A stretch of 64,000 bases of DNA. Source: Pontibacter mucosus. GTDB taxonomy: Bacteria; Bacteroidota; Bacteroidia; Cytophagales; Hymenobacteraceae. Under the pieces are notes generated by a model that was not told the DNA's origin, did no database searches, and was given only the letters and a program-made list of their open reading frames with translations. The position numbers and the translations under genes were made by a program. The DNA is taken from positions 558,001 to 622,000 of the forward strand of contig NZ_QBKI01000002.1 of assembly GCF_003054055.1 (NCBI RefSeq), written 5' to 3'. Shown one piece after another: positions 51,690 through 60,376 of the stretch; the stretch's first letter is position 1; each line of letters begins with the position of its first letter.

Positions 51690-54461
51690 TCAGCCTTCAC
51701 TCTCTGATGAGCCGGATTTGCGTTTAGCATAGGCATACCGGATATACTTTTCGATGGAGACAATAGTGATTAACACGACACCAGCCCCTAAAATGCGGAG
51801 CACCTGCCCCGCATCCAACGGGCTGGAGCCAAAGAGCATATTCATGAATGGCGTGTAAATGAAGAGCGCCTGGAAGAAGAACATGGCGCCGATGCCGTAG
51901 TACACCCACATATTGCTGAAGAACCCGATTTCGCTCATGGGGCGCACCAACGAACGGCAGTTAAGCAGGTAAAACGACTCCAGCACCACAAAAATCGTAG
52001 TGGCCACCGTCTGTGCCTCGGCTCTTGAGGCGCCCTGATCTAACTCATACAAGTATAAACCGTGAGAGGCGAACAACAGCAACACGCCCACCAGCAACGT
52101 CCGCATGATCAGCTCATAGGTCAGGATGGGCTCGTCAGCCGGCCGTGGGGGCCGGTTCATGATGCCCGGCTCCTTGGGCTCGAACGCCAGGGTAAGGCCC
52201 AGCAGCACGGAGGTGGTCATGTTAATCCAGAGCAAGTGAACGGGGGGCAGGGGCAGCTGCGAGCCCAGGATAACGGCCGTAAGTATAACCAGTCCCTCGC
52301 CCAGGTTGGTGGGCAGTGTCCAGACGATAAACTTGGTCAGGTTGTCGAACACGCTTCGGCCCTCTTCCACGGCCTCTTCTATGGAGGAGAAGTTGTCGTC
52401 GGTAAGCACCATGTCGGAGGCATCTTTGGCCACATCTGTTCCGGTGATACCCATGGCAATGCCAATGTTAGCCTGTTTCAAAGCCGGGCCGTCGTTCACG
52501 CCGTCACCGGTCATGGCCACGATGTGGTCGCGGGCCTGAAGGGCTTTTACCAGGCGCAGTTTCTGGTCTGGGGCTACCCGCGCAAAAACCGCTACCTCCT
52601 CCGCTACGGTCTCCAGCTCCTTGTCCTCAATCTGCTGTAGTTCCTTGCCGGTAATGGCTGCCAGTTTCCCGTTTTCCTCCCGGCCCTTCAGGCCAATCTG
52701 GCTGGCTATGGCAGCGGCTGTTACGGCGTGGTCGCCGGTAATCATTTTCACCTCTATACCTGCCCGCTGGCACAGCTTTACAGCCTCCACAGCCTCTTTG
52801 CGGGGCGGGTCTATCATTCCCTGTACCCCCAGGAACGTCAGCCCGGAGCTGGTGGTGTCGTGGGTGATGTCGCTCAGCCCCTCCCCGGGTTCGGCCATGG
52901 CGAAGGCCAGCACGCGCAGCCCCTCCGAGGCCATCTGCTCCACCTGCCCGTTTATCGTCTCCCGGTCCAGTTCGGTTAGTTCACCGCTGGGGAGCAGGGC
53001 GTTTTCGCAGCGATCCAGCACGGCCTCCAGCGAGCCTTTCAGGTATAGCACCGGGCGCTCGCCGTGGTGCAGCGTGGCCATATACTGGTACTCCGACTCA
53101 AAAGGGATGGCATCCTTGCGGGGAGCCTCTTTCTCCAACGCAGCAAGCTCCAGGCCGGCCTTGCGCGCCGCTACCAGCAGGGAGCCCTCGGTCGGGTCGC
53201 CCTCTATGGTCCAGTTGCCTTCCTTCTCCTTCAGGGAGCTATCGTTGCAGAGCATGCCGGTCCGCAGGCATTGCGCCAGGGCTTTGTTGCTGTTCAGGTC
53301 AGCCGGCCCTTCAGCTTCCCGCACCTCCCCTTCAGGCCGGTAGCCAAGCCCGGTTACCTCATACTTTTTACCGCCTGCAACAAGCTGCTGCACCGTCATC
53401 TGGTTTTCGGTGAGGGTGCCGGTTTTATCTGAGCAGATAACATTGGTGCTGCCCAGGGTTTCCACGGCCACCAGCTTGCGGATGATGGCGCGCCGCTTGG
53501 CCATTTTAGACACCCCCAGTGCCAGCATAATCGTCACCGCCACAGGCAATCCCTCCGGAATGGCACCTACGGCCAGGGCCACCGCCACCATAAAGGTATC
53601 GCCCAAGGGGGCGCCCCTGAAGTACTCCACGGCAAACACGGCTGCGGAAAGGCCAAGTATAACCCAGAGCAAAAGGCTGCTGAACTCCTTTATCTTGCGG
53701 GTAAGGGGTGTTTCCAGGTCCTGGGCGCTGGCAATGGATTCCTGTATCTTGCCTACCTCGGTTCTGTCGCCGGTGGCGGCTACCACGCCCGTGCCCTGCC
53801 CATAGGTTACCACCGTGGAGGAGAACCCCATGCCCACGCGATCGCCCAGCACATCATCCGCAGCAACAGGCGTGTCGCGCTTCTCCACCGCTACCGACTC
53901 ACCCGTCAAGGCTGATTCGTCTACTTTCAGGTCCCGGGCCCGCACCAGGCGCACATCTGCCGGAAACTTATCGCCCGACTGTACGAGCACGATGTCTCCG
54001 GGCACCAGTTCCTGCGCGTCGATTTGCTGCTTTTTGCCGTTCCGGATCACGTGTGCCCTGGCTGTCATACTTTTAGCCAGGGCGTCGATAGCCTCCAGCG
54101 CCTTGGTTTCTTGAATGTAGCCAATGATGGCGTTTACCAGCACCACACCGAAGATAACCATGGCATCCACATACTCGTGCAGCAGAATGGTAACCACGGT
54201 GGCTGCCAGCAGAATATAGATGAGTGGCTGATGAAACTGCAGCAGGAAACGCACAAGGGCGCTCTGCTGTTTTTTGGGCGTCATGACATTGCGGCCGTAC
54301 TGCTCTCTTCTCCGCTCTACTTCTGCATCGCTCAGCCCCTCCTCCGGGGAAACTTGTAACAGATCCAGCGCCTCAGCCGACTCCAGGCTGTGCCAGGGGT
54401 GCTGCTTTTCGAGCCGCAAGGACTCACGGTTGGTTTTATTCTCTTTTATAGTTTCGGGCAT
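51690..54461 (-). CDS. Cation-transporting P-type ATPase (type 2)
   Basis: 923 residues. N-terminal cation ATPase domain (about 20-90), actuator domain with LTGESV (186-191), phosphorylation site D345 in CSDKTGTLT, nucleotide domain, hinge MTGDGVNDGPALK, and about ten membrane spans. The fourth span has AIPEGLPV (about 300-307) and the sixth has NMTTSVLLGLTLAFEP. This is the PacL/YloB-like branch that usually moves Ca2+ or Mn2+; the exact ion is uncertain. A further inner membrane C-terminal block follows. Transcribed alone on the minus strand. Confidence 0.88.
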   Translation of the reverse strand: MPETIKENKTNRESLRLEKQHPWHSLESAEALDLLQVSPEEGLSDAEVERRREQYGRNVMTPKKQQSALVRFLLQFHQPLIYILLAATVVTILLHEYVDAMVIFGVVLVNAIIGYIQETKALEAIDALAKSMTARAHVIRNGKKQQIDAQELVPGDIVLVQSGDKFPADVRLVRARDLKVDESALTGESVAVEKRDTPVAADDVLGDRVGMGFSSTVVTYGQGTGVVAATGDRTEVGKIQESIASAQDLETPLTRKIKEFSSLLLWVILGLSAAVFAVEYFRGAPLGDTFMVAVALAVGAIPEGLPVAVTIMLALGVSKMAKRRAIIRKLVAVETLGSTNVICSDKTGTLTENQMTVQQLVAGGKKYEVTGLGYRPEGEVREAEGPADLNSNKALAQCLRTGMLCNDSSLKEKEGNWTIEGDPTEGSLLVAARKAGLELAALEKEAPRKDAIPFESEYQYMATLHHGERPVLYLKGSLEAVLDRCENALLPSGELTELDRETINGQVEQMASEGLRVLAFAMAEPGEGLSDITHDTTSSGLTFLGVQGMIDPPRKEAVEAVKLCQRAGIEVKMITGDHAVTAAAIASQIGLKGREENGKLAAITGKELQQIEDKELETVAEEVAVFARVAPDQKLRLVKALQARDHIVAMTGDGVNDGPALKQANIGIAMGITGTDVAKDASDMVLTDDNFSSIEEAVEEGRSVFDNLTKFIVWTLPTNLGEGLVILTAVILGSQLPLPPVHLLWINMTTSVLLGLTLAFEPKEPGIMNRPPRPADEPILTYELIMRTLLVGVLLLFASHGLYLYELDQGASRAEAQTVATTIFVVLESFYLLNCRSLVRPMSEIGFFSNMWVYYGIGAMFFFQALFIYTPFMNMLFGSSPLDAGQVLRILGAGVVLITIVSIEKYIRYAYAKRKSGSSESEG

Positions 54462-55036
54462 AGTAGGTAGTAAGTCGTGTTTACTTGTAAAGGATCTTTA
54501 GGTCTTACGGTTGGGTAAAGTATAAAGCTATAATACAACTACATATCCCCTGGATACCTCCGGTAGATTTGCTTAAGCAGGAGAACTGCCGGAGGGAGTC
54601 GTGTTACGAGCCGTGGCCAAATCCGGAATTTAAAACAAAAGCGGGAGTTGGAGCTTTAATATGCAGGGGCTAATGGCCTCGTTAATTTGTAATTACGGCG
54701 TATCGCGGGTAAGCCTGCCGTTTCGTTTCAGTGTGGCTGTCTTCTTGTGTTGGGGGTACCTTAAAATAAGTATACTTTTTTAAAGTACAACCGTATACAA
54801 GTATACTTATACCTGTGCGTTCCAGACAGTGGGAATTTTATCCCACAGACCCGTCAGTTCCAGGACAGGTCATATCCACTTACAAATTTCAGGCATTGGC
54901 TGCCCCGAAGGAATGAGATTTATCAATCTTACAGTTGATAAATGCTGTTATTAATGGCTTCATTTTCAGCTATTTTTGAATAAATAAAACGTCAGAACCA
55001 TAAGTCAATTTGTATTAACCAAACCTAAGTATTACC
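54462..55036. other. Intergenic region with two AAGTATACTT palindromes
   Basis: 575 bases between divergent genes, no gene seen. Perfect 10-mers AAGTATACTT at 54768-54777 and 54799-54808 (31 bp apart), plus CCTCCGG...CCGGAGG near 54558-54594. Confidence 0.65.
54971..54978 (+). promoter_or_regulatory. -7 element of the usp promoter
   Basis: TATTTTTG matches TAnnTTTG and lies 59 bases before the start codon. The upstream element is not clear. Confidence 0.5.
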
Positions 55037-55897
55037 ATGAAGACACTACTAGTTCCTATCGACTTTTCGGATAATTCGCTAAGAGCTTTTGAGTATGCCG
55101 TTGAACTGGCCGCCAGATCAGAGTCTGAGATTCTGCTGCTCCACAGCGTGGAGGATGCGTCGCTGCTGTCATCTATGAACACCGACAGACTGGATGATAA
55201 GAAAAGTGCAGCGCAACAGAAGCTGGAAGCCATGGTGGCCACCCTGAACAGAGACGATGTGTTGGTGCGATTTGAGATAAAAGATGGTGCGCCAGTAGGT
55301 GAGATTATCAAAGCCATAGAGGAAAATAACGTGACGCTGGTGGTAATGGGCACCGGCGGCGCCAAGAACTTCTCCAGGAAAGTGTTCGGCACCACCACCG
55401 AGGCTATCGCCAAGCAGGGGCTTTGCCCGGTACTAGCCATTCCGGAGGGAGCGGAGATCAGGCCGCTTGAGCACATCGTGTACGCCGCCGACTTTGAGAA
55501 CGGCGACCAGGTAACCACCATGCAGCTGCTAAACCTGAAGGAGCTGCTGAACGCGACCATCACCTTCCTGCACATCAAGAGCGACAAACAGCCCGATTAC
55601 ATCGACGACGAGTACATCAAGGCGAACCTGGTGGCGCAGTTTCCGGAGGCGGAGCTGAACTTTGTGGAAATCGCCAACAAAGATGTGGCAGAAGGTATCT
55701 CCAGCTACGTGCAGTCCAACGAGACCAGCCTGGTGGCTTTCACTATTCTCAACCGCATGTTCTGGGAGCGCATTTTCCATAGCAGCGTAACCTCACGCCT
55801 CCTGCAGACGCTTCGGATTCCGATGCTGGCCCTGCCTGAAAACGGAAACCTGCTGTACCTGCGCCGCAAAGAGCGCTCCGAGGCTGGCAAAGTATAA
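55037..55897 (+). CDS. Universal stress protein, two UspA domains
   Basis: 286 residues. First UspA domain about 1-136 with an ATP-type loop MGTGGAKNFSRKVFGTTTEAI and CPVLAIPEG; the second, more diverged, about 148-276. Tandem Usp proteins bind ATP or act as stress-survival factors in the cytoplasm. The gene is single and ends at a long bidirectional terminator. Confidence 0.88.
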   Translation: MKTLLVPIDFSDNSLRAFEYAVELAARSESEILLLHSVEDASLLSSMNTDRLDDKKSAAQQKLEAMVATLNRDDVLVRFEIKDGAPVGEIIKAIEENNVTLVVMGTGGAKNFSRKVFGTTTEAIAKQGLCPVLAIPEGAEIRPLEHIVYAADFENGDQVTTMQLLNLKELLNATITFLHIKSDKQPDYIDDEYIKANLVAQFPEAELNFVEIANKDVAEGISSYVQSNETSLVAFTILNRMFWERIFHSSVTSRLLQTLRIPMLALPENGNLLYLRRKERSEAGKV

Positions 55898-55912
55898 ACC
55901 TGAGCTGGCTGA

Positions 55913-55972
55913 AAGTATAAAAAAGTATAGCCCCGGTCTTTACAAAGGCCGGGGCTATACTTTTTTATACTT
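55913..55972. terminator. Bidirectional terminator with 24-bp arms and AAGTATA
   Basis: Arms 55913-55936 and 55949-55972 pair perfectly. Each arm contains two AAGTATA words plus a GCCCCGG core. Loop CTTTACAAAG. Serves usp and the convergent SDR gene. Confidence 0.88.
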
Positions 55973-55981
55973 GGCTATACT

Positions 55982-56752
55982 TTACTGCGACAGGTAAGCG
56001 CCGTCCACGGCATAGTAAGCCCCGTTTACAAAGGAAGCCTTCGGTGAGCTTAGCCATACCACCAGCTCCGCCACTTCCTCGGCCTCGCCCAGTCTGCCGA
56101 TCGGGTGCATTTTCACGAGCGCCTGGAGCGTCTCCTCGCCCAGGCTGGTAACCAGGGGCGTGTTGATGAAGGCTGGGCCGATGGCGTTGATGCGGATACC
56201 CTTGGAGGCATACTCCAGGGCGCCCGTTTTGGTGAGGCCCACCACGCCGTGCTTGGCTGCCACATACCCCGACGAGTTAGCAAAGCCCACCTGCCCGAGT
56301 ATGGAGGAGTTGTTCACGATGGCGCCGCCGCCGTTCTGCAGCATCTGCCTAATCTGGTAGTGCATGCAGTAGAAAACGCTGTTCAGGTTGATGTTAACGA
56401 CCTTCTGCCAGCCCTCGATGCTCATATCACCAACCGGGTTCGACTCGCCCCCGATGCCCGCGTTGTTAAAGGCAACGTCCAGCCTGCCGAAGGCGTCCAC
56501 GGTCTGCTGCACCAGCTGCTCGCAATCCTGCGGGTTAGACACATCCGCTTTCACGAAAGTGGCCTCGCCGCCAGCTCTGTTTATCTCCTCCACCACTTGC
56601 TGCCCTTTGTCCTCTGCAATGTCCGATACCACCACTTTGGCGCCTTCGCGGGCATAAAACAGTGCTGTGGCTTTTCCGATGCCGGAGGAGGCCCCGGTAA
56701 CCAATGCCACTTTGCCTGCTAACTGGTTTGTTCCGTTTCCATTTCCATTCAT
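55982..56752 (-). CDS. SDR family oxidoreductase
   Basis: 256 residues, classical short-chain dehydrogenase. Cofactor motif TGASSGIG (19-26), NNAG (96-99), catalytic S150, Y163 and K167 (YVAAK). The NAD(P) preference region has SDIAED after the second strand, favouring NAD. C-terminal INGAYYAVDGAY-type end is usual. Substrate unknown. Upstream lies a 232-base gap with no gene. Confidence 0.9.
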   Translation of the reverse strand: MNGNGNGTNQLAGKVALVTGASSGIGKATALFYAREGAKVVVSDIAEDKGQQVVEEINRAGGEATFVKADVSNPQDCEQLVQQTVDAFGRLDVAFNNAGIGGESNPVGDMSIEGWQKVVNINLNSVFYCMHYQIRQMLQNGGGAIVNNSSILGQVGFANSSGYVAAKHGVVGLTKTGALEYASKGIRINAIGPAFINTPLVTSLGEETLQALVKMHPIGRLGEAEEVAELVVWLSSPKASFVNGAYYAVDGAYLSQ

Positions 56753-56984
56753 AGTTATGTACTTATCTGTTATGAGAAATTTATTTACATGGCAAAGTTC
56801 TGCAAACGCTTATACTTACATGATGACGACGGTCAGGGTGTAAACTGCTTTTTGTCACTAAAACAAAGTATAGCTTAAGTAAACTTTCATACGTAAGTTC
56901 ACGGTATAGTTGTCAGTTGCCTGGCCCTCAGGTGGCTGCCGATTCATCCTGTGTACCGCACACCGTCTCAGCGCCCTTTGAACC

Positions 56985-58379
56985 ATGAAACATCTGATGC
57001 AACAGCTTCTGAAGCCCATCGGGATATACCCGTTAGTGTATTTCCGTATCCTGTTCGGGTTGTTGATGTTCTGCGAGGGGGTAGGGGCCGTGCTGATCGA
57101 CTGGGTGCAGGAGCATTACGTGGAGCCCACCATCCACTTTGGCTACATTGGCCTGGAGTGGATAAAGCCGCTGCCAGGCTACGGCATGGTGTACGTGTAC
57201 CTGCTCATGGCGCTGCTGGGCCTGTTCATCATGGTGGGCTGGCATTACAAGGTAGTCTCCTTTCTGTTTTTCCTGCTGTTCAGCTACAGCTTTTTCTCTG
57301 AGAAAACACACTACCTCAACCACCACTACCTGATCATGCTCGTGAGCGGACTGATGGTGCTGCTGCCGGCCCACCGTAAGCTGTCGTGGGATGTGCGGCG
57401 CAGGCCGGAGCTGGAAAGCGAGGTGGCGCCGCAGTGGACGCTCTGGCTTTTCAGGGGGCAGCTGCTGCTGGTGTACTTTTACGCCGGCGTGGCCAAAATA
57501 CAACCCGACTGGCTGGCGGCCAAGTCGGTGAGCATCTGGATGTCGGCCAAAACGCACTTCTACGTGATCGGACCCTACCTGAACACACCGGCCATGATAC
57601 AGCTGGTGGTCTGGGGCGGTGTGGTGTTCGATTTCCTGATCGGCTTTGCCTTGCTCTGGCCCCGCACGCGCATGGTGGCTTTCTGGGTGGCCTTCTGCTT
57701 TCACATCTTCAACTCGGCGGTGTTTCATGTGGGGGTGTTCCCATACTTTATGATTGCGGCCAATGTGCTGTTCTTTAGCCCGGAGCAGATTGCGCGGTGG
57801 TTTTTCCGTAGGAAAACCGATCCTGCCCTGCTGGCGCAGCAGCCCCTGAAGCAGCCGCGCTGGCAGCTGCGGCTGGGCGCGCAGTTTTTTATACTTTACC
57901 TGGGCTGGCAGCTGCTCTTCCCGCTACGGCATTTCTTTATTCCCGGCGACGTGAACTGGACCGAGGAGGGGCACCGCTTTTCGTGGCGGATGATGCTGCG
58001 CACCAAGCGGGGCGCGGTATACTACCTGGTGAAAGATGCGGCCACCGGGCAGCAGCAAACCGTATGGCCCCACGATTACCTGGCCAAGGAGCAGCTGCGG
58101 GAGCTTCCCAAGCACCCTGATATGATCTGGCAGTTTGCCCAGTTCCTGAAAGAAGAGTACCGCAGGCAGGGGATGCAGGAGCCGGAAGTATACGCCATTT
58201 CCAGCCTCAGCCTCAACGGCTACCCGCGCCACCCCATTGTGGACCCGAACGTGAACCTGGCCGCTGTGCCCTATAACTGGGGTGCCAAAAGCTGGGTAAC
58301 GCCACGCCCCGAAGCGGACGGCTGGCCCTGGAAAAAGTGGATGGCAACAGAGGATGGGGAAAAGGAGGGAGCCAAGTAG
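56985..58379 (+). CDS. HTTM domain protein (vitamin K-dependent gamma-carboxylase homologue)
   Basis: 464 residues with several membrane spans over the first 300 (YFRILFGLLMFCEGVGAVLIDW, LLMALLGLFIMVGWHY, LIGFALLWP) and a soluble C-terminal part. Conserved family features: FSEKTHYLNHHYL and LVYFYAGVAKIQPDWL, whose Lys is in the position important in human GGCX. Bacterial members have no vitamin K-dependent role established; carboxylation of peptides or another epoxidase reaction are possibilities. Stands alone. Start ATG at 56985. Confidence 0.82.
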   Translation: MKHLMQQLLKPIGIYPLVYFRILFGLLMFCEGVGAVLIDWVQEHYVEPTIHFGYIGLEWIKPLPGYGMVYVYLLMALLGLFIMVGWHYKVVSFLFFLLFSYSFFSEKTHYLNHHYLIMLVSGLMVLLPAHRKLSWDVRRRPELESEVAPQWTLWLFRGQLLLVYFYAGVAKIQPDWLAAKSVSIWMSAKTHFYVIGPYLNTPAMIQLVVWGGVVFDFLIGFALLWPRTRMVAFWVAFCFHIFNSAVFHVGVFPYFMIAANVLFFSPEQIARWFFRRKTDPALLAQQPLKQPRWQLRLGAQFFILYLGWQLLFPLRHFFIPGDVNWTEEGHRFSWRMMLRTKRGAVYYLVKDAATGQQQTVWPHDYLAKEQLRELPKHPDMIWQFAQFLKEEYRRQGMQEPEVYAISSLSLNGYPRHPIVDPNVNLAAVPYNWGAKSWVTPRPEADGWPWKKWMATEDGEKEGAK

Positions 58380-58416
58380 AGTATATAGCCGTTATAGAAA
58401 TTTGTCTCCATGGAGG

Positions 58417-58469
58417 CAGTGCTGTTAAGCTCTAACTTAAAGCACTAGTTCATGAGAGTAAAGTTGAAA
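58417..58469 (-). repeat. 50-bp module, inverse copy of 35251-35301
   Basis: GCTGTTAAGCTCTAACTTAA and TTCATGAGAGTAAAGTTG; reverse complement matches the module at 35251. Confidence 0.6.
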
Positions 58470-58485
58470 GTGGTAATAGCTAGAT

Positions 58486-58612
58486 TCTCCCTTTGAGGGG
58501 AGTTAGAGGGGTGTTGAGTTTAAGCTAAAGACTTTTGCGACCGGCCTTACACCCCTATTGAGCGATGCTCGCAAACGGCTAACTCTCGTTCTTGTTTGTC
58601 CTCAAGGGGACA
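58486..58612. repeat. MITE-like element, copy B
   Basis: Outer repeat TCTCCCTTTGAGGGGAG against TGTCCTCAAGGGGACA; inner repeat AGGGGTGT (58507-58514) against ACACCCCT (58549-58556). Same layout as 35107-35233. Confidence 0.65.
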
Positions 58613-58722
58613 GTTCTTTGTTAGACTTAACAGTCCTGCCTCTCCAGAGAGGTTAAGGGTGGGTTAACATATCCTCCAAAGTAGAGTAATCACAATAATG
58701 CCGGCCCGGGCGTTCAGCGCGT

Positions 58723-59487
58723 CTACCATTCCATCTCGTCATCATCCTCTTCCTCATCATCGAAGTATACTTCATCCCAGTCCGTTTCCGGAGCAGCCGC
58801 GGCTACTTCTATACTTTCTCCGGTAATTCCAGCCTCGGCCAGGAGCTTGTCCACCAGGGGCTGCTGTGCTTCCTCAAAAATCAGCTCGCCGCGCTGCAGG
58901 AAGCGGTTGGTATCCAGCAGTACCTCGTAGATAGGGGTGTGTACGTGGCGGGGGATTCTGTAGAGGCGCGGATCGTCTTTGGCGAAGGGCGTGGCCACCT
59001 TGGAACCAAACAAGTATGGGATCAGGATTTTAGAGCAGCTGACGGCGATGCGGTGCACTTCGTATACCTCGAAGTACTCCTGCAGCCGGCCGTTGATGTT
59101 CTCGAAAAACTCCAGCGTTTCGCCCAGCCGCACCCTGGACCCGGCCCTGGACTTGCCCTTTGTTTTGAGGTGCTTGATCTGGCTTTTCCCCTGCTTCTTG
59201 CGCACCATGTACGAGCGCCATACTTTGTGGTCGAGGTTGCGGCCGTTCTCGAAATACCCCATGGCGCAATTGCCCGACTGCACCAGCAGGATGACGTAAT
59301 TTACCTGCGCTTTTTCTCCCGTTTGGCCGGGGTAGGGGAGCGGGAGCGGCAGGCGGAATCCTAATTCCTGCTCATCCAAAGCCAGCGTGAGCCGGTGGCG
59401 TTCGTAGTCGTAAGTATGCGGCACGGCGGCCTGCTGCAGGTGGCGGAGCAGTTTGGCGCTTAGTTCCAGTGGTAAAAATCGGTTCAT
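58723..59487 (-). CDS. Vms1/ANKZF1-like peptidyl-tRNA hydrolase domain protein (VLRF1 type)
   Basis: 254 residues. Residues about 60-185 match the eRF1-like domain of Vms1/ANKZF1: VNYVILLVQSGNCAMGYF, HKVWRSYMVRKKQGKSQ, then SRAGSRVRLGETLEFFENIN. The GxxQ motif, G100-K101-S102-Q103, is where Vms1 acts on peptidyl-tRNA in stalled ribosome rescue. A shorter C-terminal part (ISCSKILIPYLFG to the end) finishes in an acidic tail DWDEVYFDDEEEDDDEMEW. The expected role is release of nascent chains on stalled ribosomes. The gene is alone. Assignment is from family memory, not a search. Confidence 0.6.
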   Translation of the reverse strand: MNRFLPLELSAKLLRHLQQAAVPHTYDYERHRLTLALDEQELGFRLPLPLPYPGQTGEKAQVNYVILLVQSGNCAMGYFENGRNLDHKVWRSYMVRKKQGKSQIKHLKTKGKSRAGSRVRLGETLEFFENINGRLQEYFEVYEVHRIAVSCSKILIPYLFGSKVATPFAKDDPRLYRIPRHVHTPIYEVLLDTNRFLQRGELIFEEAQQPLVDKLLAEAGITGESIEVAAAAPETDWDEVYFDDEEEDDDEMEW

Positions 59488-59831
59488 TGCTCGTAGCTGT
59501 GGTTGCAGGGCGGTTTTCCGTCCGAAATTAAGTATAAATTTAAAGCTGTTTGGTAGAATTGAATCTCCTTATCAGGATACATAACGAGATAAGCGGAAAA
59601 CTGCGTGCAATAACTTCAGCCGTTCCTGGTTTTCCGCTTGTCACATATAAATACAAGTCCTGCCTATGACTCCGTAACCCTGAGCCCAAATTGCAGAAGT
59701 GGTAAACAGGCCATTATGGAAAATAAAGGCACTTTTTGTCTTTATCCTTGAAAGTGTGGAGCAGCAGTTGATCCTATTCCGAAGAATAAGTAAACTTGTA
59801 TATTGCTTCATTTAATTGCAGTGACGTTTAC
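59488..59831. other. Intergenic region, inverted repeat only
   Basis: 344 bases between divergent genes. No gene seen. Contains AAGCGGAAAAC (59591-59601) against GTTTTCCGCTT (59629-59639) and one AAGTATA at 59531. Confidence 0.6.
59591..59639. repeat. 11-bp inverted repeat
   Basis: AAGCGGAAAAC and GTTTTCCGCTT around a 27-base spacer. No T-run; could be an operator or a terminator needing a factor. Confidence 0.45.
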
Positions 59832-60239
59832 ATGATCAGGAAGTGGTTTAACTGGTTGGTGCTCTCATGCTTTATTCTGCATGTGGCGCTTTACTTCAGC
59901 ACCTCCCATGTTGCCGGTAAATCCATCATTCAGCTCGAGGAGCTGCTCGAGGGCCGTGACAGTGGCGAAGGCATAGCCGAAGACGACTCCCCGATCGATC
60001 TGATGCTGCAGGAGTATCTTGATCTGATTGAGGACTTTCCCCGAACCGAAACCTCTAAACCCACCCACAAGGGGGCCGGCTCTGTCTACCATACCACCCT
60101 CAAGCCTGTTCTGAAAAACACGGCAGCGCCTTTCCAACCGGAAGGTTTCTCCATTACCAAAAGCTGTACCCCATACCGGCCGCTGAACTTCCTGCTCTCG
60201 GAATACCACGGGTACCTCTTCCGGTTCAAACCCTTCTAG
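59832..60239 (+). CDS. Small exported hypothetical protein
   Basis: 135 residues from ATG 59832; the frame opens 36 bases upstream. A signal peptide or membrane anchor at 6-22 (FNWLVLSCFILHVALYF), then a polar, partly acidic body (LEELLEGRDSGEGIAEDDSP, EYLDLIEDFPRTE). Not recognised. It precedes the RND efflux genes by 137 bases and could belong to their operon as an accessory protein. Confidence 0.6.
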   Translation: MIRKWFNWLVLSCFILHVALYFSTSHVAGKSIIQLEELLEGRDSGEGIAEDDSPIDLMLQEYLDLIEDFPRTETSKPTHKGAGSVYHTTLKPVLKNTAAPFQPEGFSITKSCTPYRPLNFLLSEYHGYLFRFKPF

Positions 60240-60376
60240 ATTTCTTCCTTCGTCAGACTCCGCGTGGCTCCCATCCACGCATTTGAACAGGCTACTGACC
60301 GCTGAGTTTTTTGCTCTCCGGTACCGGCAGCCTCAGTATACTATTGTCTTTTAACATCACAATTGTCACAGTTACG

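Larger units (their letters stand above)
58380..58722. other. Repeat-rich gap before the Vms1-like gene
   Basis: 343 bases without a gene, mostly occupied by repeats at 58417-58469 and 58486-58612 and a short palindrome TCTCCAGAGAGG at 58641. Text CAAAGTAGAGTAATCAC at 58677 matches that at 35381. Confidence 0.7.

Noticed and set aside
51193..51732. Frames at 51193, 51387 and 51409
   Set aside because: They cross the double-hairpin repeats, and one enters the 3' end of the P-type ATPase gene on the other strand.
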